Shown here piece after piece: positions 44,337-54,237 of a DNA stretch of 64,000 bases. Within the stretch, counting starts at the first letter, position 1; every line of letters begins with the position of its first letter. Origin of the DNA: Aquibium microcysteis (GTDB lineage: Bacteria > Pseudomonadota > Alphaproteobacteria > Rhizobiales > Rhizobiaceae); the NCBI RefSeq assembly GCF_014495845.1, contig NZ_CP061080.1:4578001-4642000 (forward strand), given 5' to 3'. Under the pieces are notes generated by a model that saw only the letters and a list, made by a program, of their open reading frames with translations, did no database searches and had not been told where the DNA came from. Both the position numbers and the translations under genes were made by a program.

Positions 44337-45356
44337 ATGATGACGAACGATGCGCTGAAGACCCTGCTGCACCCCTTCGAAGCGGAGCTCATCGCGGCGC
44401 CGGGCCGCAGGGCGCTGTTCCTCGGTCCGCGGGCGGGCCTGCGGCTGCCGCGGTCGCTGGACGTCGATCTCCTCGCCGTGCAGGGCTTCCGCCCCGACGT
44501 GCTCGCACTCGAGAAGGCCGGATTTGCAGTGAAGCCTCGCGCTGAAGGGGAAGCCTTCGACCTCGCGCTCGTGCTGCTCGGCCGCCATCGCGGCCAGAAC
44601 GAGGCCTGGCTCCGCGAGGCCTTCGCACGCACCCGGGAGGGTGGGTTGGTGGTCGCCGCCGGCGGCAAGGCGGACGGCGCCGACAGCCTGCGCAGGCGTT
44701 TCGCGGGCGTGCTCGCGCCTGCCGGCCATCTGCCGAAGCACCACGGCGTCGTCTTCTGGTTCGACCGGCCGTCCGATGCCGACCTCGCGGCGGAGCCCTT
44801 CATGCGAGGCGAGGCGGCCAGCCGCGTCGACGGCCGCTTCCGTACCGCTCCGGGCATGTTCTCGCACGACCGCATCGATCCGGCCTCGCGGCTGCTGGCG
44901 GACGATCTGCCGGCTGCGATCAAGGGACGTGTGGCGGATTTCGGCGCCGGCTGGGGCTACCTCTCCTCGGAGGTCCTGAAGCGGAATGCCGGCATCACCG
45001 CGCTCGACCTGCACGAGGCCGACTGGGACTCGCTCGAGGCCGCGAAGCAAAACCTCGCGCCGCTGGCCGGGGACGTGCCGCTCGGCTTCCACTGGCGCGA
45101 CCTGCTGCAGGAGTCGGTGGCGCGGCAGTATGACCTGATCGTGATGAACCCGCCCTTCCACGAAGGCCGCGCCGCCGACCCCGCAATCGGGCAGGGCATG
45201 ATCCGCGCCGCATCGGCGGCGCTGAAGCCCGGCGGCCGACTGCTGATGGTCGCCAACCGCGGGCTGCCCTACGAGGCGACCCTCGCGTCAGCCTTCGGGG
45301 CGACGGGAGAGGCCTGCCGCGACGACCGCTTCAAGGTTCTGTGGGCCCGGAGATAG
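44337..45356 (+). CDS. Class I SAM methyltransferase, RsmC-like
   Basis: 339 residues with two tandem Rossmann-type halves, the architecture of RsmC/RlmG rRNA guanine-N2 methyltransferases. The active half has VADFGAGWGYLSSEVL (SAM motif) and NPPFHEGR (catalytic NPPF). The RsmC landmark PGMFSHDRIDPASRLLADDLP is present. Likely methylates 16S rRNA (G1207 in E. coli). Two adjacent Met codons are possible starts; the Shine-Dalgarno is weak. Confidence 0.85.
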   Translation: MMTNDALKTLLHPFEAELIAAPGRRALFLGPRAGLRLPRSLDVDLLAVQGFRPDVLALEKAGFAVKPRAEGEAFDLALVLLGRHRGQNEAWLREAFARTREGGLVVAAGGKADGADSLRRRFAGVLAPAGHLPKHHGVVFWFDRPSDADLAAEPFMRGEAASRVDGRFRTAPGMFSHDRIDPASRLLADDLPAAIKGRVADFGAGWGYLSSEVLKRNAGITALDLHEADWDSLEAAKQNLAPLAGDVPLGFHWRDLLQESVARQYDLIVMNPPFHEGRAADPAIGQGMIRAASAALKPGGRLLMVANRGLPYEATLASAFGATGEACRDDRFKVLWARR

Positions 45357-45371
45357 GCGCCGCCGCCGGTG

Positions 45372-46901
45372 TCAGTGGATGGCGGCGGACGGCAGTTCGA
45401 TCGGCTTGCCGTCGTGGATGACCAGCGGCCCCGGGCGACCGTAGAGATAGCCCTGGAAGACCTCGCAGCCGGCGGCGCGCAGCAGCGCGGCCTGGTTCTC
45501 GGTTTCCACGCCTTCCGCGATGGTGTGCACCCCGAGCGCCCGTGACAGGCCGACGATCGTGGAGACGACGGCGCCGCCATTGTCCTTCTCGATGCGGCTG
45601 ACGAAGGACTTGTCGATCTTCAGCTTCTGGAACTGGAAGTCGATCAGGTAGGACAGGTTGGAATAGCCGGTGCCGAAATCGTCGACCGCGACCGAGATGC
45701 CGAGCGCCGAAAGCTGGCGCAGCATCGCGGCGGCGCGCTCCTTGTCCTGCATCATCGCCGTCTCGGTGACCTCGAGCTCGAGCCGCTTCGGGTCGAGCCC
45801 GGTCTTGTCGAGCACCGACTTCACGAAGCGGACGAAGTCCTTCGTCATGAACTGGACGGGCGAGATGTTGACGGCGACGAAGCAGTCGTCGGGGAGGGAA
45901 TGCGCGTCGGCGCAAGCCTTGTGCAGCACCCACTCGCCGATCGGCCCGATCATGCCGGTCTCCTCGGCGATCGGGACGAACTCCATCGGCGGGATGGAGC
46001 CGCGCTCGGGATGATTCCAGCGCAGGAGCGCCTCGTAGCCGACGACGCGGCCCTTCATCAGGTCCATCTGCGGCTGGTAGTGCAGGTCGAAGTCGCCACG
46101 CTGGAAGGCGACGTGGAGCTCCGATTCGAGCCACTGGCGATACTCTGCCACCTGCCCCATCGTGTCCTGGAACACCGCCCAGTTGCCCACCCCGGCCGCG
46201 CGGGCGTTCTGAAGCGCCAGGTTGGAGCGGCGCAGCAGGATGATCGGATCCCGCCCGTCCTTGGGCAGGGCCACGAGACCGGCCGACAGGTTGACCGTCT
46301 GCTGGTGCGTGGCGAGCTTGTAGGGCTTGGCCAGTTCCTCGAGCAGCGCCTCCACCATCCGGTCGATGCGTTCGGCGACCTTGCTCTCGGGCACGAGCAC
46401 CGCGAACTCGCCCGCGCCGATGCGGCCGATCTCGAGCCCCTCGGGGAGGTTCTTCTTCAGCCGCCGTGCGAAGGCGCGGATCAGCTGGTCGCCCTGGCTG
46501 TAGCCGATCGCGTCGTTGATCTGCTTGAAGCGGTCGATGTCGAGGTCGATCATGTAGACCGGGTCGCCGGTCCGCGCCGTGCTGGCTGCGGCCTCGGCGA
46601 TCTTGCCGATCATGGCGTTGCGCGAATGGAAGCCCGTCAGCTTGTCGATCTGGGTCTCCTGGAACACGTAGCTCGCCGATTCGTCGACGCCGGCGAAGAA
46701 TGACAGGGCCGTACCGGCGGCCGCCAGAGCGCAGAGCGCCGCGATGACGCCGCCGAGCACCGCAGGCTCCAGCCGGGTGACGTTCTCGAGCAGACCGAAC
46801 TTCAGGGCCCAGATACCGAGCAACAGGCTTCCGAGGCCCGCGGCTGCGATCGTGATCAGCCTGAAGACCGGTGTCCTGTTCGGATTGCTTACCGCTGCCA
46901 T
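45372..46901 (-). CDS. Membrane GGDEF/EAL protein, probable c-di-GMP phosphodiesterase
   Basis: 509 residues: two N-terminal membrane segments (within about 1-70), a GGDEF domain, then an EAL domain. The GGDEF motif is degenerate (RIGAGEFAVLV), so cyclase activity is doubtful. The EAL site is intact: EALLRW, VNISP, LEVTET, DDFGTGYSN, KIDKSF, AEGVET and FQGYLYG. Predicted net role is c-di-GMP hydrolysis, perhaps regulated by GTP at the GGDEF domain. Confidence 0.92.
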   Translation of the reverse strand: MAAVSNPNRTPVFRLITIAAAGLGSLLLGIWALKFGLLENVTRLEPAVLGGVIAALCALAAAGTALSFFAGVDESASYVFQETQIDKLTGFHSRNAMIGKIAEAAASTARTGDPVYMIDLDIDRFKQINDAIGYSQGDQLIRAFARRLKKNLPEGLEIGRIGAGEFAVLVPESKVAERIDRMVEALLEELAKPYKLATHQQTVNLSAGLVALPKDGRDPIILLRRSNLALQNARAAGVGNWAVFQDTMGQVAEYRQWLESELHVAFQRGDFDLHYQPQMDLMKGRVVGYEALLRWNHPERGSIPPMEFVPIAEETGMIGPIGEWVLHKACADAHSLPDDCFVAVNISPVQFMTKDFVRFVKSVLDKTGLDPKRLELEVTETAMMQDKERAAAMLRQLSALGISVAVDDFGTGYSNLSYLIDFQFQKLKIDKSFVSRIEKDNGGAVVSTIVGLSRALGVHTIAEGVETENQAALLRAAGCEVFQGYLYGRPGPLVIHDGKPIELPSAAIH

Positions 46902-47008
46902 GCCGAGTTCCCCAATTCCGGAGCACCCTAGGCCGGGTCCGCTGAAATTTTGGTGCAGGCGATGCGTAAAGCTTTAGCGATGCCCGGATTTATCGGTAGA
47001 TGGCGGAA

Positions 47009-47809
47009 TCACTCGCCCTTCTTGAGTTCTTCCAGCGCCGGCATCGAGACGATGTGGTAGCCGCTGTCGACATAGTGGATCTCCCCGGTCACGCCGGAGG
47101 AGAGATCGGACAGGAGGTAGAGCGCGGAACCGCCGATCTCGTCGATGTCCACCGTCCGGCGCAGCGGCGCATTGCGCGCCTGGTAGGCGAACATGTGCCG
47201 CGCATCGGCAATGCCGGCGCCCGCGAGCGTCCGCACCGGACCGGCCGACAGCGCGTTCACGCGGATGCCGGCGGGACCGAAATCATTGGCGAGGTATCGG
47301 ACGCTCGCCTCCAGCCCCGCCTTGGCGACGCCCATGACGTTGTAGTTGGGCATGACGCGCACCGACCCCGCATAGGTCAGCGTCAGCAGCGATCCGCCCG
47401 TCGTCATCAGTGCCGCGGCGCGGCGCGCGACCTCTGTGAAGGAGAAGCACGAGATGACCATCGTGCGCACGAAATTGTCGCGCGTGGTGTCGGCGTACCG
47501 GCCCTTGAGCTCGTTCTTGTCGGAGAAGCCGATGGCGTGGACGAGGAAGTCGATCCCGCCCCACGCGTCCGAAAGGCGAGTGAAGACGGCATCCATCGAG
47601 GCGGTGTCTTCGACGTCGCAGGGCAGGACGAGCCCGGCGCCGAGCGAGTCCGCGAGCGGCTTGACCCGCCGGCCGAACGCCTCGCCCTGATAGGTGAAGG
47701 CGAGTTCGGCGCCCTGTCCGGCGAGCCGCTTGGCTATTCCCCACGCGATGGAATGGTCGTTGGCGACGCCCATCACGAGCCCGCGCTTGCCCTTCATCAG
47801 GTCCTGCAT
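47009..47809 (-). CDS. fabI: Enoyl-ACP reductase FabI
   Basis: 266 residues of the SDR superfamily. GVANDHSIAWGIAKRL binds NADH; the catalytic pair is Y and K in the YNVMGVAKAGLEAS segment (Y-x6-K). Last reduction of fatty-acid elongation. It starts 12 bases after the fabB stop, last gene of fabA-fabB-fabI. Confidence 0.95.
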   Translation of the reverse strand: MQDLMKGKRGLVMGVANDHSIAWGIAKRLAGQGAELAFTYQGEAFGRRVKPLADSLGAGLVLPCDVEDTASMDAVFTRLSDAWGGIDFLVHAIGFSDKNELKGRYADTTRDNFVRTMVISCFSFTEVARRAAALMTTGGSLLTLTYAGSVRVMPNYNVMGVAKAGLEASVRYLANDFGPAGIRVNALSAGPVRTLAGAGIADARHMFAYQARNAPLRRTVDIDEIGGSALYLLSDLSSGVTGEIHYVDSGYHIVSMPALEELKKGE

Positions 47810-47821
47810 GACCGGTCTGCC

Positions 47822-49039
47822 CTATGCGTGCCGCTGAAAGACGAGGGTGGCGTTGGTGCCGCCGAAGCCGAAGGAGTTGGACAGGACCGTGTCGAGCTTC
47901 GCGCCGTCGATCCGCTCCCGCACGATCGGCACGTCCTCGAATTCCGGGTCGAGCGTGTCGATATGCGCGCTCTTGCCGATGAACCCCGCCTGCATCATCA
48001 GGATCGAGTAGATCGATTCCTGGACGCCGGCGGCCCCGAGCGAATGGCCCGTGAGCGACTTGGTCGAGGAGATGTGCGGGATCCTGTCGCCGAACACCTC
48101 GCGGATGGCGCCGATCTCGCGCTGGTCACCGACCGGGGTCGAGGTGCCGTGCGTGTTGATGTAGTCGACCGGCCCGTCGACGGTGGCGATCGCCTGCTTC
48201 ATGCAGCGCACCGCGCCCTCGCCCGACGGCGCGACCATGTCGTATCCGTCGGACGTGGCGCCGTAGCCGACGACCTCGGCATAGATCTTCGCGCCACGCG
48301 CCCTGGCGTGCTCGAGTTCCTCGAGGACGAGCACGCCGGCGCCGCCGGCGATGACGAAACCGTCGCGGTCGACGTCATAGGCGCGGCTCGCCACGGCGGC
48401 GCGATCGTTGAACTTGGACGACATGGCGCCCATGGCGTCGAACAGGTTCGACATCGACCATTCGAGATCCTCATGGCCGCCCGCGAACATGACGTCCTGC
48501 TTGCCCCACTGGATCAGCTCGTAGGCATTGCCGATGCAGTGCGCCGAGGTCGAGCAGGCCGAGGAGATGGAATAGTTGACGCCGTGGATCTTGAACCAGG
48601 TGGCAAGCGTGGCCGAAGCGGTCGAGGACATCGCCTTCGGCACGGCGAAGGGGCCGATCCGCTTGGGTGAATTGTTCTTGTTGGTGATCTCGGCGGCTTC
48701 GACGATGGTGCGCGTCGAGGGGCCGCCGGAGCCCATCACGATACCGGTCCGCTCGTTGGTGATGTCGCCCTGTTCGAGTCCGGAATCGCGGATCGCCTGG
48801 TCCATCGCGACGTGGTTCCATGCGCCGCCCTTCGACAGGAAGCGCATCGCGCGGCGGTCGACCAGCTCCGTCGGGTCGAGTGTGGGGCGTCCCCAGACCT
48901 GGCAGCGGAAACCATGCTCCGCAAAGGATTCCGAAAAGCTGATGCCGGACCGGGCGTCGCGCAGCGAGGCCTCGACTTCCGCCGCATCGTTGCCGATCGA
49001 GGATACGATCCCCAGCCCGGTCACGACCACTCGTCTCAT
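47822..49039 (-). CDS. fabB: Beta-ketoacyl-ACP synthase I FabB
   Basis: 405 residues. Active-site C162 is in [14 protein letters not shown]; histidines lie in [10 protein letters not shown] and TGHSLGAAG. FabB type is supported by the neighbouring fabA, the pair required for anaerobic unsaturated fatty acid synthesis. Separated by 64 bases from fabA. Confidence 0.95.
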   Translation of the reverse strand: MRRVVVTGLGIVSSIGNDAAEVEASLRDARSGISFSESFAEHGFRCQVWGRPTLDPTELVDRRAMRFLSKGGAWNHVAMDQAIRDSGLEQGDITNERTGIVMGSGGPSTRTIVEAAEITNKNNSPKRIGPFAVPKAMSSTASATLATWFKIHGVNYSISSACSTSAHCIGNAYELIQWGKQDVMFAGGHEDLEWSMSNLFDAMGAMSSKFNDRAAVASRAYDVDRDGFVIAGGAGVLVLEELEHARARGAKIYAEVVGYGATSDGYDMVAPSGEGAVRCMKQAIATVDGPVDYINTHGTSTPVGDQREIGAIREVFGDRIPHISSTKSLTGHSLGAAGVQESIYSILMMQAGFIGKSAHIDTLDPEFEDVPIVRERIDGAKLDTVLSNSFGFGGTNATLVFQRHA

Positions 49040-49103
49040 GATGGAGCTCCTCTCCGCTGTGCCGCCCGGGAGTCGCGCATGCGACCGACGAACAGCGATC
49101 GTG

Positions 49104-49619
49104 TCAGGCTGCGCCCTGCTTGGACAGACCGACCTTCAGGTCGGACGCATGGTATATGGTCTCGCCATCAGCCTTCAGCCAGCCGTCGGCGATGCCGAGC
49201 ACGAGACGGCCGCGCATGACGCGCTTGAAGTCCACGCCGTATTGGACGAGCTTCACCGACGGCGTCACCATGCCCTTGAACTTCACCTCGCCGGTCGAAA
49301 GTGCCATGCCCTTGCCCGGCTCGCCCAACCAGCCGAGGTAAAAGCCCGTCAGCTGCCACATGGCGTCGAGACCGAGGCAGCCGGGCATGATCGGGTTGCC
49401 GATGAAGTGACAGGGGAAGAACCACAGGTCGGGCCGGATGTCGAATTCGGCGCGGATGTACCCCTTGCCATGCTCGCCGCCGGTCTCGCTGATGTCGGTG
49501 ATGCGGTCGAACATCAGCATCGGCGGAGCGGGCAATTGCGCATTGCCAGGTCCGAACAGTTCGCCCCGGGCGCAAGCCAGCAGGTCCTCGTAGCCGTAGC
49601 TTGATTTCTGCTCCGCCAT
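49104..49619 (-). CDS. fabA: 3-hydroxydecanoyl-ACP dehydratase/isomerase FabA
   Basis: 171 residues, the family length, from the ATG at 49619 with AAGGAAC before it. Catalytic H71 and D85 are in [24 protein letters not shown]. It dehydrates and isomerises the C10 intermediate to start unsaturated fatty acids. First gene of the operon. In many Rhizobiales irr precedes fabA; here it does not. Confidence 0.97.
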   Translation of the reverse strand: MAEQKSSYGYEDLLACARGELFGPGNAQLPAPPMLMFDRITDISETGGEHGKGYIRAEFDIRPDLWFFPCHFIGNPIMPGCLGLDAMWQLTGFYLGWLGEPGKGMALSTGEVKFKGMVTPSVKLVQYGVDFKRVMRGRLVLGIADGWLKADGETIYHASDLKVGLSKQGAA

Positions 49620-49802
49620 CTGTTCCTTCCCCATTCGTCGCCGGCTTCCTGCCGATCAGGTCGGGATTTGCACGTCCCGCCGCGAAATCGTCGCCTGCGC
49701 TTATCGCGATGCCGACCGGGGGTCAATGCGCGAGGCCGTGTCCGTGGGCGCAAGGCCGCAGCCTGAGCTCGTTCCGGGCGCATTCCCGCAGGCCGGCCGC
49801 GC

Positions 49803-49831
49803 TTGACAGCGCATCGCCGCTGGCGTTCGCT
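49803..49831 (+). promoter_or_regulatory. Possible promoter of the 49856 membrane protein gene
   Basis: TTGACA (perfect -35) with a 17-base spacer before TTCGCT, a poor -10. It lies 25 bases upstream of the ATG in the 236-base gap after fabA. Confidence 0.3.
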
Positions 49832-49855
49832 TAAGGCCGAGGGTGGGATCGGCCG

Positions 49856-50578
49856 ATGAACGGAACGGATGCGACACGCGCGGGCGCGCGGGGCGGCGGA
49901 GGATGGGGCTGGACACCGCAGATCGCCTGGGTGGCACTGACCATGCTGTTGTCGCTCCGCGGGCTCTACTCCATGCTTCCGATCGCCTCGGATGCATCGC
50001 TGCCGCCCGCGGTGACGGCCTATCTCCAGGCTGGCATCGCGGTGGCGGTGGTCAACCTGTTATGGGGTGGCTGGGTCATGCTCGCGGCGCGGTCCCGGTC
50101 GCGTGCGCTGCGACGCGGCTTCCTCGGCTGGCAGTCCTTTAACCTCGTTGCGATCGCGGCCTCCGTCGGCTTTGCGACCCTCTACGGCAACTTCGTCACG
50201 ACGGCGGCGGGGCTGATCCTTCCAGGCGTCGAGTTCGTCGTCGGCATCGCGCTGATCGTCCACGCGCTGCGGCTGCCCGATACGACCGCGCCCGATGACG
50301 CGGCGCCGTCCCCGCCGGCCGCAACCCGTCCGGCCTCGACCGCAGGCACCGTCCTTGGGGCGCTCCTCGGCGGCGTCGCCGGCGCCGTGCTCGGCGGCAT
50401 CGTCGGGTTCCCTTTCGGCGCGTTCCTCGCCGAACGTCTTGGGATCTCCTGTTTCGAAGGCGGCTGCGGTTACTTTGCCGCTGCGGTCGGCCTCCTCCTC
50501 GTCCTCGCCGGTTTCGTGGCAGGCATCGTGGCCGCCATGAAGCGGATCCGCCGCGCCGGGACGGGCTCTGCCACATGA
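49856..50578 (+). CDS. Hypothetical multi-pass membrane protein
   Basis: 240 residues. I do not recognise the family with certainty. About four membrane segments lie in the first 140 residues. A proline- and alanine-rich linker follows, and then a glycine-rich pair of hydrophobic segments (GALLGGVAGAVLGGIVGFPFGAFLAE and AAVGLLLVLAGFVAGIVAAM). The first half is loosely reminiscent of DUF2569-type proteins. Two cysteines sit in the loop SCFEGGCGYF. Divergent from fabA. Confidence 0.7.
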   Translation: MNGTDATRAGARGGGGWGWTPQIAWVALTMLLSLRGLYSMLPIASDASLPPAVTAYLQAGIAVAVVNLLWGGWVMLAARSRSRALRRGFLGWQSFNLVAIAASVGFATLYGNFVTTAAGLILPGVEFVVGIALIVHALRLPDTTAPDDAAPSPPAATRPASTAGTVLGALLGGVAGAVLGGIVGFPFGAFLAERLGISCFEGGCGYFAAAVGLLLVLAGFVAGIVAAMKRIRRAGTGSAT

Positions 50579-50688
50579 CCTTCGGTCCGGATCTCACTTT
50601 CGCGTGTATCGATTGAAGCACGGCAGCCATGGCCATACTTCCGCGGCAACGCTAGACTTGGCCGCGGCAATCTCCCGAGGCGACAGGT

Positions 50689-51009
50689 GTGATACGTTTC
50701 CTTTTTCGGTTTGTTGCGGTGGTGTCGCTGGCTGCTGCGGTCATACTCGCGGTCGCTGATGCGACGCGTTCGATCGCGGCGTCGGAACTCGTCCTGACGC
50801 CCCTGGGAACGAGCTGGTTCGCCGTCTCTCCGGAAACGCTCAATCTCGCGCAGGCGGTGATCCAGCGCTACGTGCTGGCCGGGCTGTGGGATCCCGTGAT
50901 CGTGTCCGTCCTGAACCTGCCCGGTTTCGTCGCGTTCCTCGCCATGGCGTTGCTGTTCTATGCGATCGGACGCCGGCCCCAACACCGCTCCGGGCGCGTT
51001 CGTGCCTGA
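50689..51009 (+). CDS. Hypothetical small membrane protein
   Basis: 106 residues from a GTG start. Membrane segments near 4-25 and 75-93 flank a conserved-looking middle ([33 protein letters not shown]). The purine-rich CCCGAGGCGACAG lies upstream. Function unknown. It precedes msrA by 32 bases and may be co-transcribed with it. Confidence 0.65.
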   Translation: MIRFLFRFVAVVSLAAAVILAVADATRSIAASELVLTPLGTSWFAVSPETLNLAQAVIQRYVLAGLWDPVIVSVLNLPGFVAFLAMALLFYAIGRRPQHRSGRVRA

Positions 51010-51041
51010 GCCGACCATGTCCAGTCCTTCGGAGAGATGAA

Positions 51042-51707
51042 ATGTTCTTTCTCGGTGATCTCCTCAACAAGAAGCAGACCATGCCCACCCCCGAAAGCGC
51101 TCTGCGCGGCCGCGACGCGCCGCTGCCGACGGCGCGGGTGCACGACGTCAACGGGCGTCCGCTGAAAGGACCCTATCCGGGGGGGCTCGAAACGGCCTAT
51201 TTCGGGATGGGCTGCTTCTGGGGCGCGGAGCGGCTGTTCTGGCAGACGCCGGGCGTCTGGGTGACGGCCGTCGGCTACCAGGGCGGCTACACGCCGAACC
51301 CGACCTATCCGGAGACCTGCACCGGCATGACCGGCCATGCCGAGGTGGTGAAGGTGGTCTACGATCCGGCCGAGGTCTCCTTCGCCGATCTCCTGAAGAT
51401 CTTCTGGGAGAGCCACGATCCGACGCAGGGCATGCGCCAGGGCAACGACGTCGGCACGACCTACCGCTCGACCATCTACGCGACCACGGCGGAACAGCTC
51501 GACCAGGCGCTCGCCTCGCGCGACGCCTACGAGCGGGAACTGCGCCGTGCCGGCCGTGGCAAGGTCACGACGGAGATCGCGCAGGCTCCGGAGTTCTACT
51601 ATGCCGAGACCGAGCACCAGCAGTATCTGAGCAAGAATCCCGGCGGATATTGCGGCCTGCGCGGGACGGGCGTGTCATGCCCGATCCCGGGCGTCGCGGC
51701 CGAATGA
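51042..51707 (+). CDS. msrA: Peptide-methionine (S)-S-oxide reductase MsrA
   Basis: 221 residues. Catalytic C58 is in [13 protein letters not shown]; resolving cysteines lie in the tail [16 protein letters not shown]. The N-terminal extension [25 protein letters not shown] is normal for this MsrA subgroup. Repairs methionine-S-sulfoxide. GGAGAG precedes the ATG. Confidence 0.95.
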   Translation: MFFLGDLLNKKQTMPTPESALRGRDAPLPTARVHDVNGRPLKGPYPGGLETAYFGMGCFWGAERLFWQTPGVWVTAVGYQGGYTPNPTYPETCTGMTGHAEVVKVVYDPAEVSFADLLKIFWESHDPTQGMRQGNDVGTTYRSTIYATTAEQLDQALASRDAYERELRRAGRGKVTTEIAQAPEFYYAETEHQQYLSKNPGGYCGLRGTGVSCPIPGVAAE

Positions 51708-51895
51708 TCGGGCGCCGCGACACTCGGGGCCTTTTCCGGAAGGTCAAAAAATCCGCGTGAGTTTTGCCATGGGCCGTGCAAGAGTGAGGAAGAGCGGGGG
51801 CCGCGAGCCCCTGCCGGACCTCATGCGCGGGTGACGACCGGCGCAGACGGGCCTGACAAGAAACCGATTGGAAAAACCAACAGGGTGTGGATCAC

Positions 51896-52885
51896 ATGAA
51901 GCGTCTCGTCCTTGGCCTGATGGCCGCAACTGCACTGTCCCTGCCGGCTTTCGCGGCCGACATCGCACCCGCGATCATCTACGATCTGGGCGGCAAGTTC
52001 GACAAGTCGTTCAACGAAGCCGCCTATAACGGCGCCGAGAAGTTCAAGGCCGAAAGCGGCATCGAGTACGTCGAGTTCGAGATTTCCAACGATGCCCAGC
52101 GCGAGCAGGCGCTGCAGCGCTTCGCCGACGACGGCCGCAACCCGATCGTGATGGCGGGCTTCTCCTGGGCGGCGGCGCTGGAGAAGGTGGCGGCCGAGTA
52201 TCCCGAGACCAACTTCGCCATCATCGACATGGTCGTCGACGCGCCGAACGTCCGCTCGGTGGTCTACAAGGAGCACGAGGGCTCCTACCTGGTCGGCGTC
52301 ATGGCCGCGATGGCATCGGAGTCCAAGAAGGTGGGCTTCATCGGCGGCATGGACATCCCGCTGATCCGCAAGTTCGGCTGCGGCTATGTCGGCGGCGCCA
52401 AGGCGGCTGGCGCGACGGACGTGTTCCAGAACATGACCGGCGACACGCCGGCTGCCTGGAACGACCCGACCAAGGGCGGCGAGATCGCCAAGGCGCAGAT
52501 GGACCAGGGCGCGGACGTGATCTACGCGGCCGCCGGCGGTACCGGCGTGGGCGTGCTCCAGGCGGCGGCGGACGCGGGCAAGCTCGGCATCGGCGTCGAT
52601 TCGAACCAGAACGGCCTGCAGCCGGGCAAGGTACTCACCTCGATGCTGAAGCGCGTCGACGTCGCCGTCTATAACGCCTTCAACGACGCCAAGAACGGCC
52701 AGTTCACCTACGGCTTCAACGTTCTCGGCCTCGCCGAGGACGGCGTCGGCTACGCCATGGACGAGAACAACAAGGAACTCGTCAGCCAGGAAATGCTGGA
52801 AGCGGTGGAGAAGGCCAAGGCCGACATCATCGCCGGCACCGTCCAGGTGCACGACTACATGTCGGACAATTCCTGCCCCTACTGA
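51896..52885 (+). CDS. BMP/PnrA family substrate-binding protein, probably nucleoside-binding
   Basis: 329 residues with signal peptide MKRLVLGLMAATALSLPAFA. BMP family blocks are AIIYDLGGKFDKSFNEAAYNGAE, YKEHEGSYLVGVMAAMAS, GFIGGMDIPLIRKFGCGY and GVDSNQNGL. No lipobox, so it is a soluble periplasmic protein. The matching ATPase and permease genes are 4 kb downstream in a separate unit. A GTG three codons earlier is less likely. It ends in a strong terminator. Confidence 0.9.
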   Translation: MKRLVLGLMAATALSLPAFAADIAPAIIYDLGGKFDKSFNEAAYNGAEKFKAESGIEYVEFEISNDAQREQALQRFADDGRNPIVMAGFSWAAALEKVAAEYPETNFAIIDMVVDAPNVRSVVYKEHEGSYLVGVMAAMASESKKVGFIGGMDIPLIRKFGCGYVGGAKAAGATDVFQNMTGDTPAAWNDPTKGGEIAKAQMDQGADVIYAAAGGTGVGVLQAAADAGKLGIGVDSNQNGLQPGKVLTSMLKRVDVAVYNAFNDAKNGQFTYGFNVLGLAEDGVGYAMDENNKELVSQEMLEAVEKAKADIIAGTVQVHDYMSDNSCPY

Positions 52886-52908
52886 TTACGGATCGCGATC
52901 CGTTTGCG

Positions 52909-52940
52909 CCGCCGGGCCTCGTGCCCGGCGGTTTTGTTTT
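52909..52940 (+). terminator. Rho-independent terminator after the BMP gene
   Basis: Perfect 9-bp stem CCGCCGGGC / GCCCGGCGG with a 5-base loop and TTTTGTTTT, 23 bases after the stop. It confirms that the binding-protein gene is transcribed alone. Confidence 0.9.
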
Positions 52941-53042
52941 GGACCCCGCCCGTGTCACCAGTTGTGGCGGCCGGCCGCTGCCTTGTAGTTTGGATCATCG
53001 TCAGGGCCGCCTTCGATTCGGCCGACATGAGTGAGCCGGATC

Positions 53043-54227
53043 ATGACATCGAACGGAAGCGCCCGCCGCATCGCGGCCCTCGTCATGCTGTTGCTCGCAG
53101 GCATCCTCGCCGGCGCACAGCTGGCCAAGATCGCGCCGCTGGTCGAGTGGTATCAGCGGGAGGCCGGCTATTCGCTGGTCACGATCGGCTGGCTGACCTC
53201 GACGCTCGGCCTCTTCGTCGCCCTCGCCGCGCTGCCTGCCGCCTTCGCCATCGACCGCGCCGGCATGTACGCCTCCTTCGTAGGCTCGTCCGCGGCGCTG
53301 GCGCTCGGCGGCGTGATGCTGGCGAGCTTCGAGACGCCGGCCGCCGTGCTGTCGGGCCGGCTCGTCGAAGCGCTGGGATACCTGGTGATCGTGATCGCCA
53401 CGCCGGCCCTGCTCGCCGCGCTCGCGCCCGAGCGGCTGAAGGCGCCGGCGCTGGCCGTCTGGGGCGGCTTCGTGCCCCTCGGCTACGCCTTCGCGGATTT
53501 CGCGGCCGCCGCGCTGCTGCCGGCTGTTTCCCCGCCGACCTATCTGATGATCGTGGCTCTCTGCTTCGCCGCCAGCGCGGCCGCAGCGGCAGTGCTGGCG
53601 CTCGGCCTGAGGCCTGTGGGCGGCGATCCGGCGGCCGACCGGGTCCCGGCGACCATTGGTTCCACCTTCACCGTCCCCGTGGGCGCGGTGGCTGCGGCCT
53701 TCGGCGCCTACGTCGTGCTGTCGCTCGGCTTCTTCTCGTTCCTGCCCAGCTTCGCCGGCGACGGCACAAGCGCGATCCTGCTGTCGGCCGGTTTCGTGGC
53801 ACTGCTCGTGCCCTTCGGCAACGTGCTGGCCGGCGTCCTCGTCGAAGGACGGAGCGCGCGTTTCATCGCCTGGCTGACCGTCGCCGGATTCCTCGCCGGC
53901 GCGGCCTCGGCGGTGCCCTTCTTCTCTTCGCCCGATCCGGTGGTCGCGACAGCCGCCGCGGTCGTGTTCGCGATCGCGGGGGGCATCGTCGCCTCGGCGC
54001 TGTTCGCCAGCATCCCCTCGGTGGTTCCGGCCGGAGGCTCGGTGGCGGTGGGCATCGGTCTCGTGGCGCAATCCGGCGGGCTCGGCACGCTGATCGGGCC
54101 GCCGCTCGCCGGCTACGTCATCTCCGAATTCGCCTGGCCGGGCTTCGGCTGGTTCCTGGCCGTCGTGTCACTGCTCGGCGCGCTGTGCCTCGCCCCGATG
54201 CTGCGCGCTGCCCGGCCGGCGGTCTGA
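53043..54227 (+). CDS. MFS transporter
   Basis: 394 residues with about 12 membrane segments. The family loop is visible as FAIDRAGMYASFVGSSAALALGG between TM2 and TM3. Substrate cannot be told; it resembles the CynX/NimT-like group of rhizobial permeases only loosely. A GTG four codons upstream is in frame. Convergent with the anti-sigma-like gene, 10 bases apart. Confidence 0.85.
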   Translation: MTSNGSARRIAALVMLLLAGILAGAQLAKIAPLVEWYQREAGYSLVTIGWLTSTLGLFVALAALPAAFAIDRAGMYASFVGSSAALALGGVMLASFETPAAVLSGRLVEALGYLVIVIATPALLAALAPERLKAPALAVWGGFVPLGYAFADFAAAALLPAVSPPTYLMIVALCFAASAAAAAVLALGLRPVGGDPAADRVPATIGSTFTVPVGAVAAAFGAYVVLSLGFFSFLPSFAGDGTSAILLSAGFVALLVPFGNVLAGVLVEGRSARFIAWLTVAGFLAGAASAVPFFSSPDPVVATAAAVVFAIAGGIVASALFASIPSVVPAGGSVAVGIGLVAQSGGLGTLIGPPLAGYVISEFAWPGFGWFLAVVSLLGALCLAPMLRAARPAV

Positions 54228-54237
54228 GCCTGCGCTG

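Noticed and set aside
50641..50667. CCGCGGC / GCCGCGG inverted repeat before the 50689 gene
   Set aside because: Seven-base GC-only arms are expected by chance at this base composition, and no T-run or promoter accompanies it.
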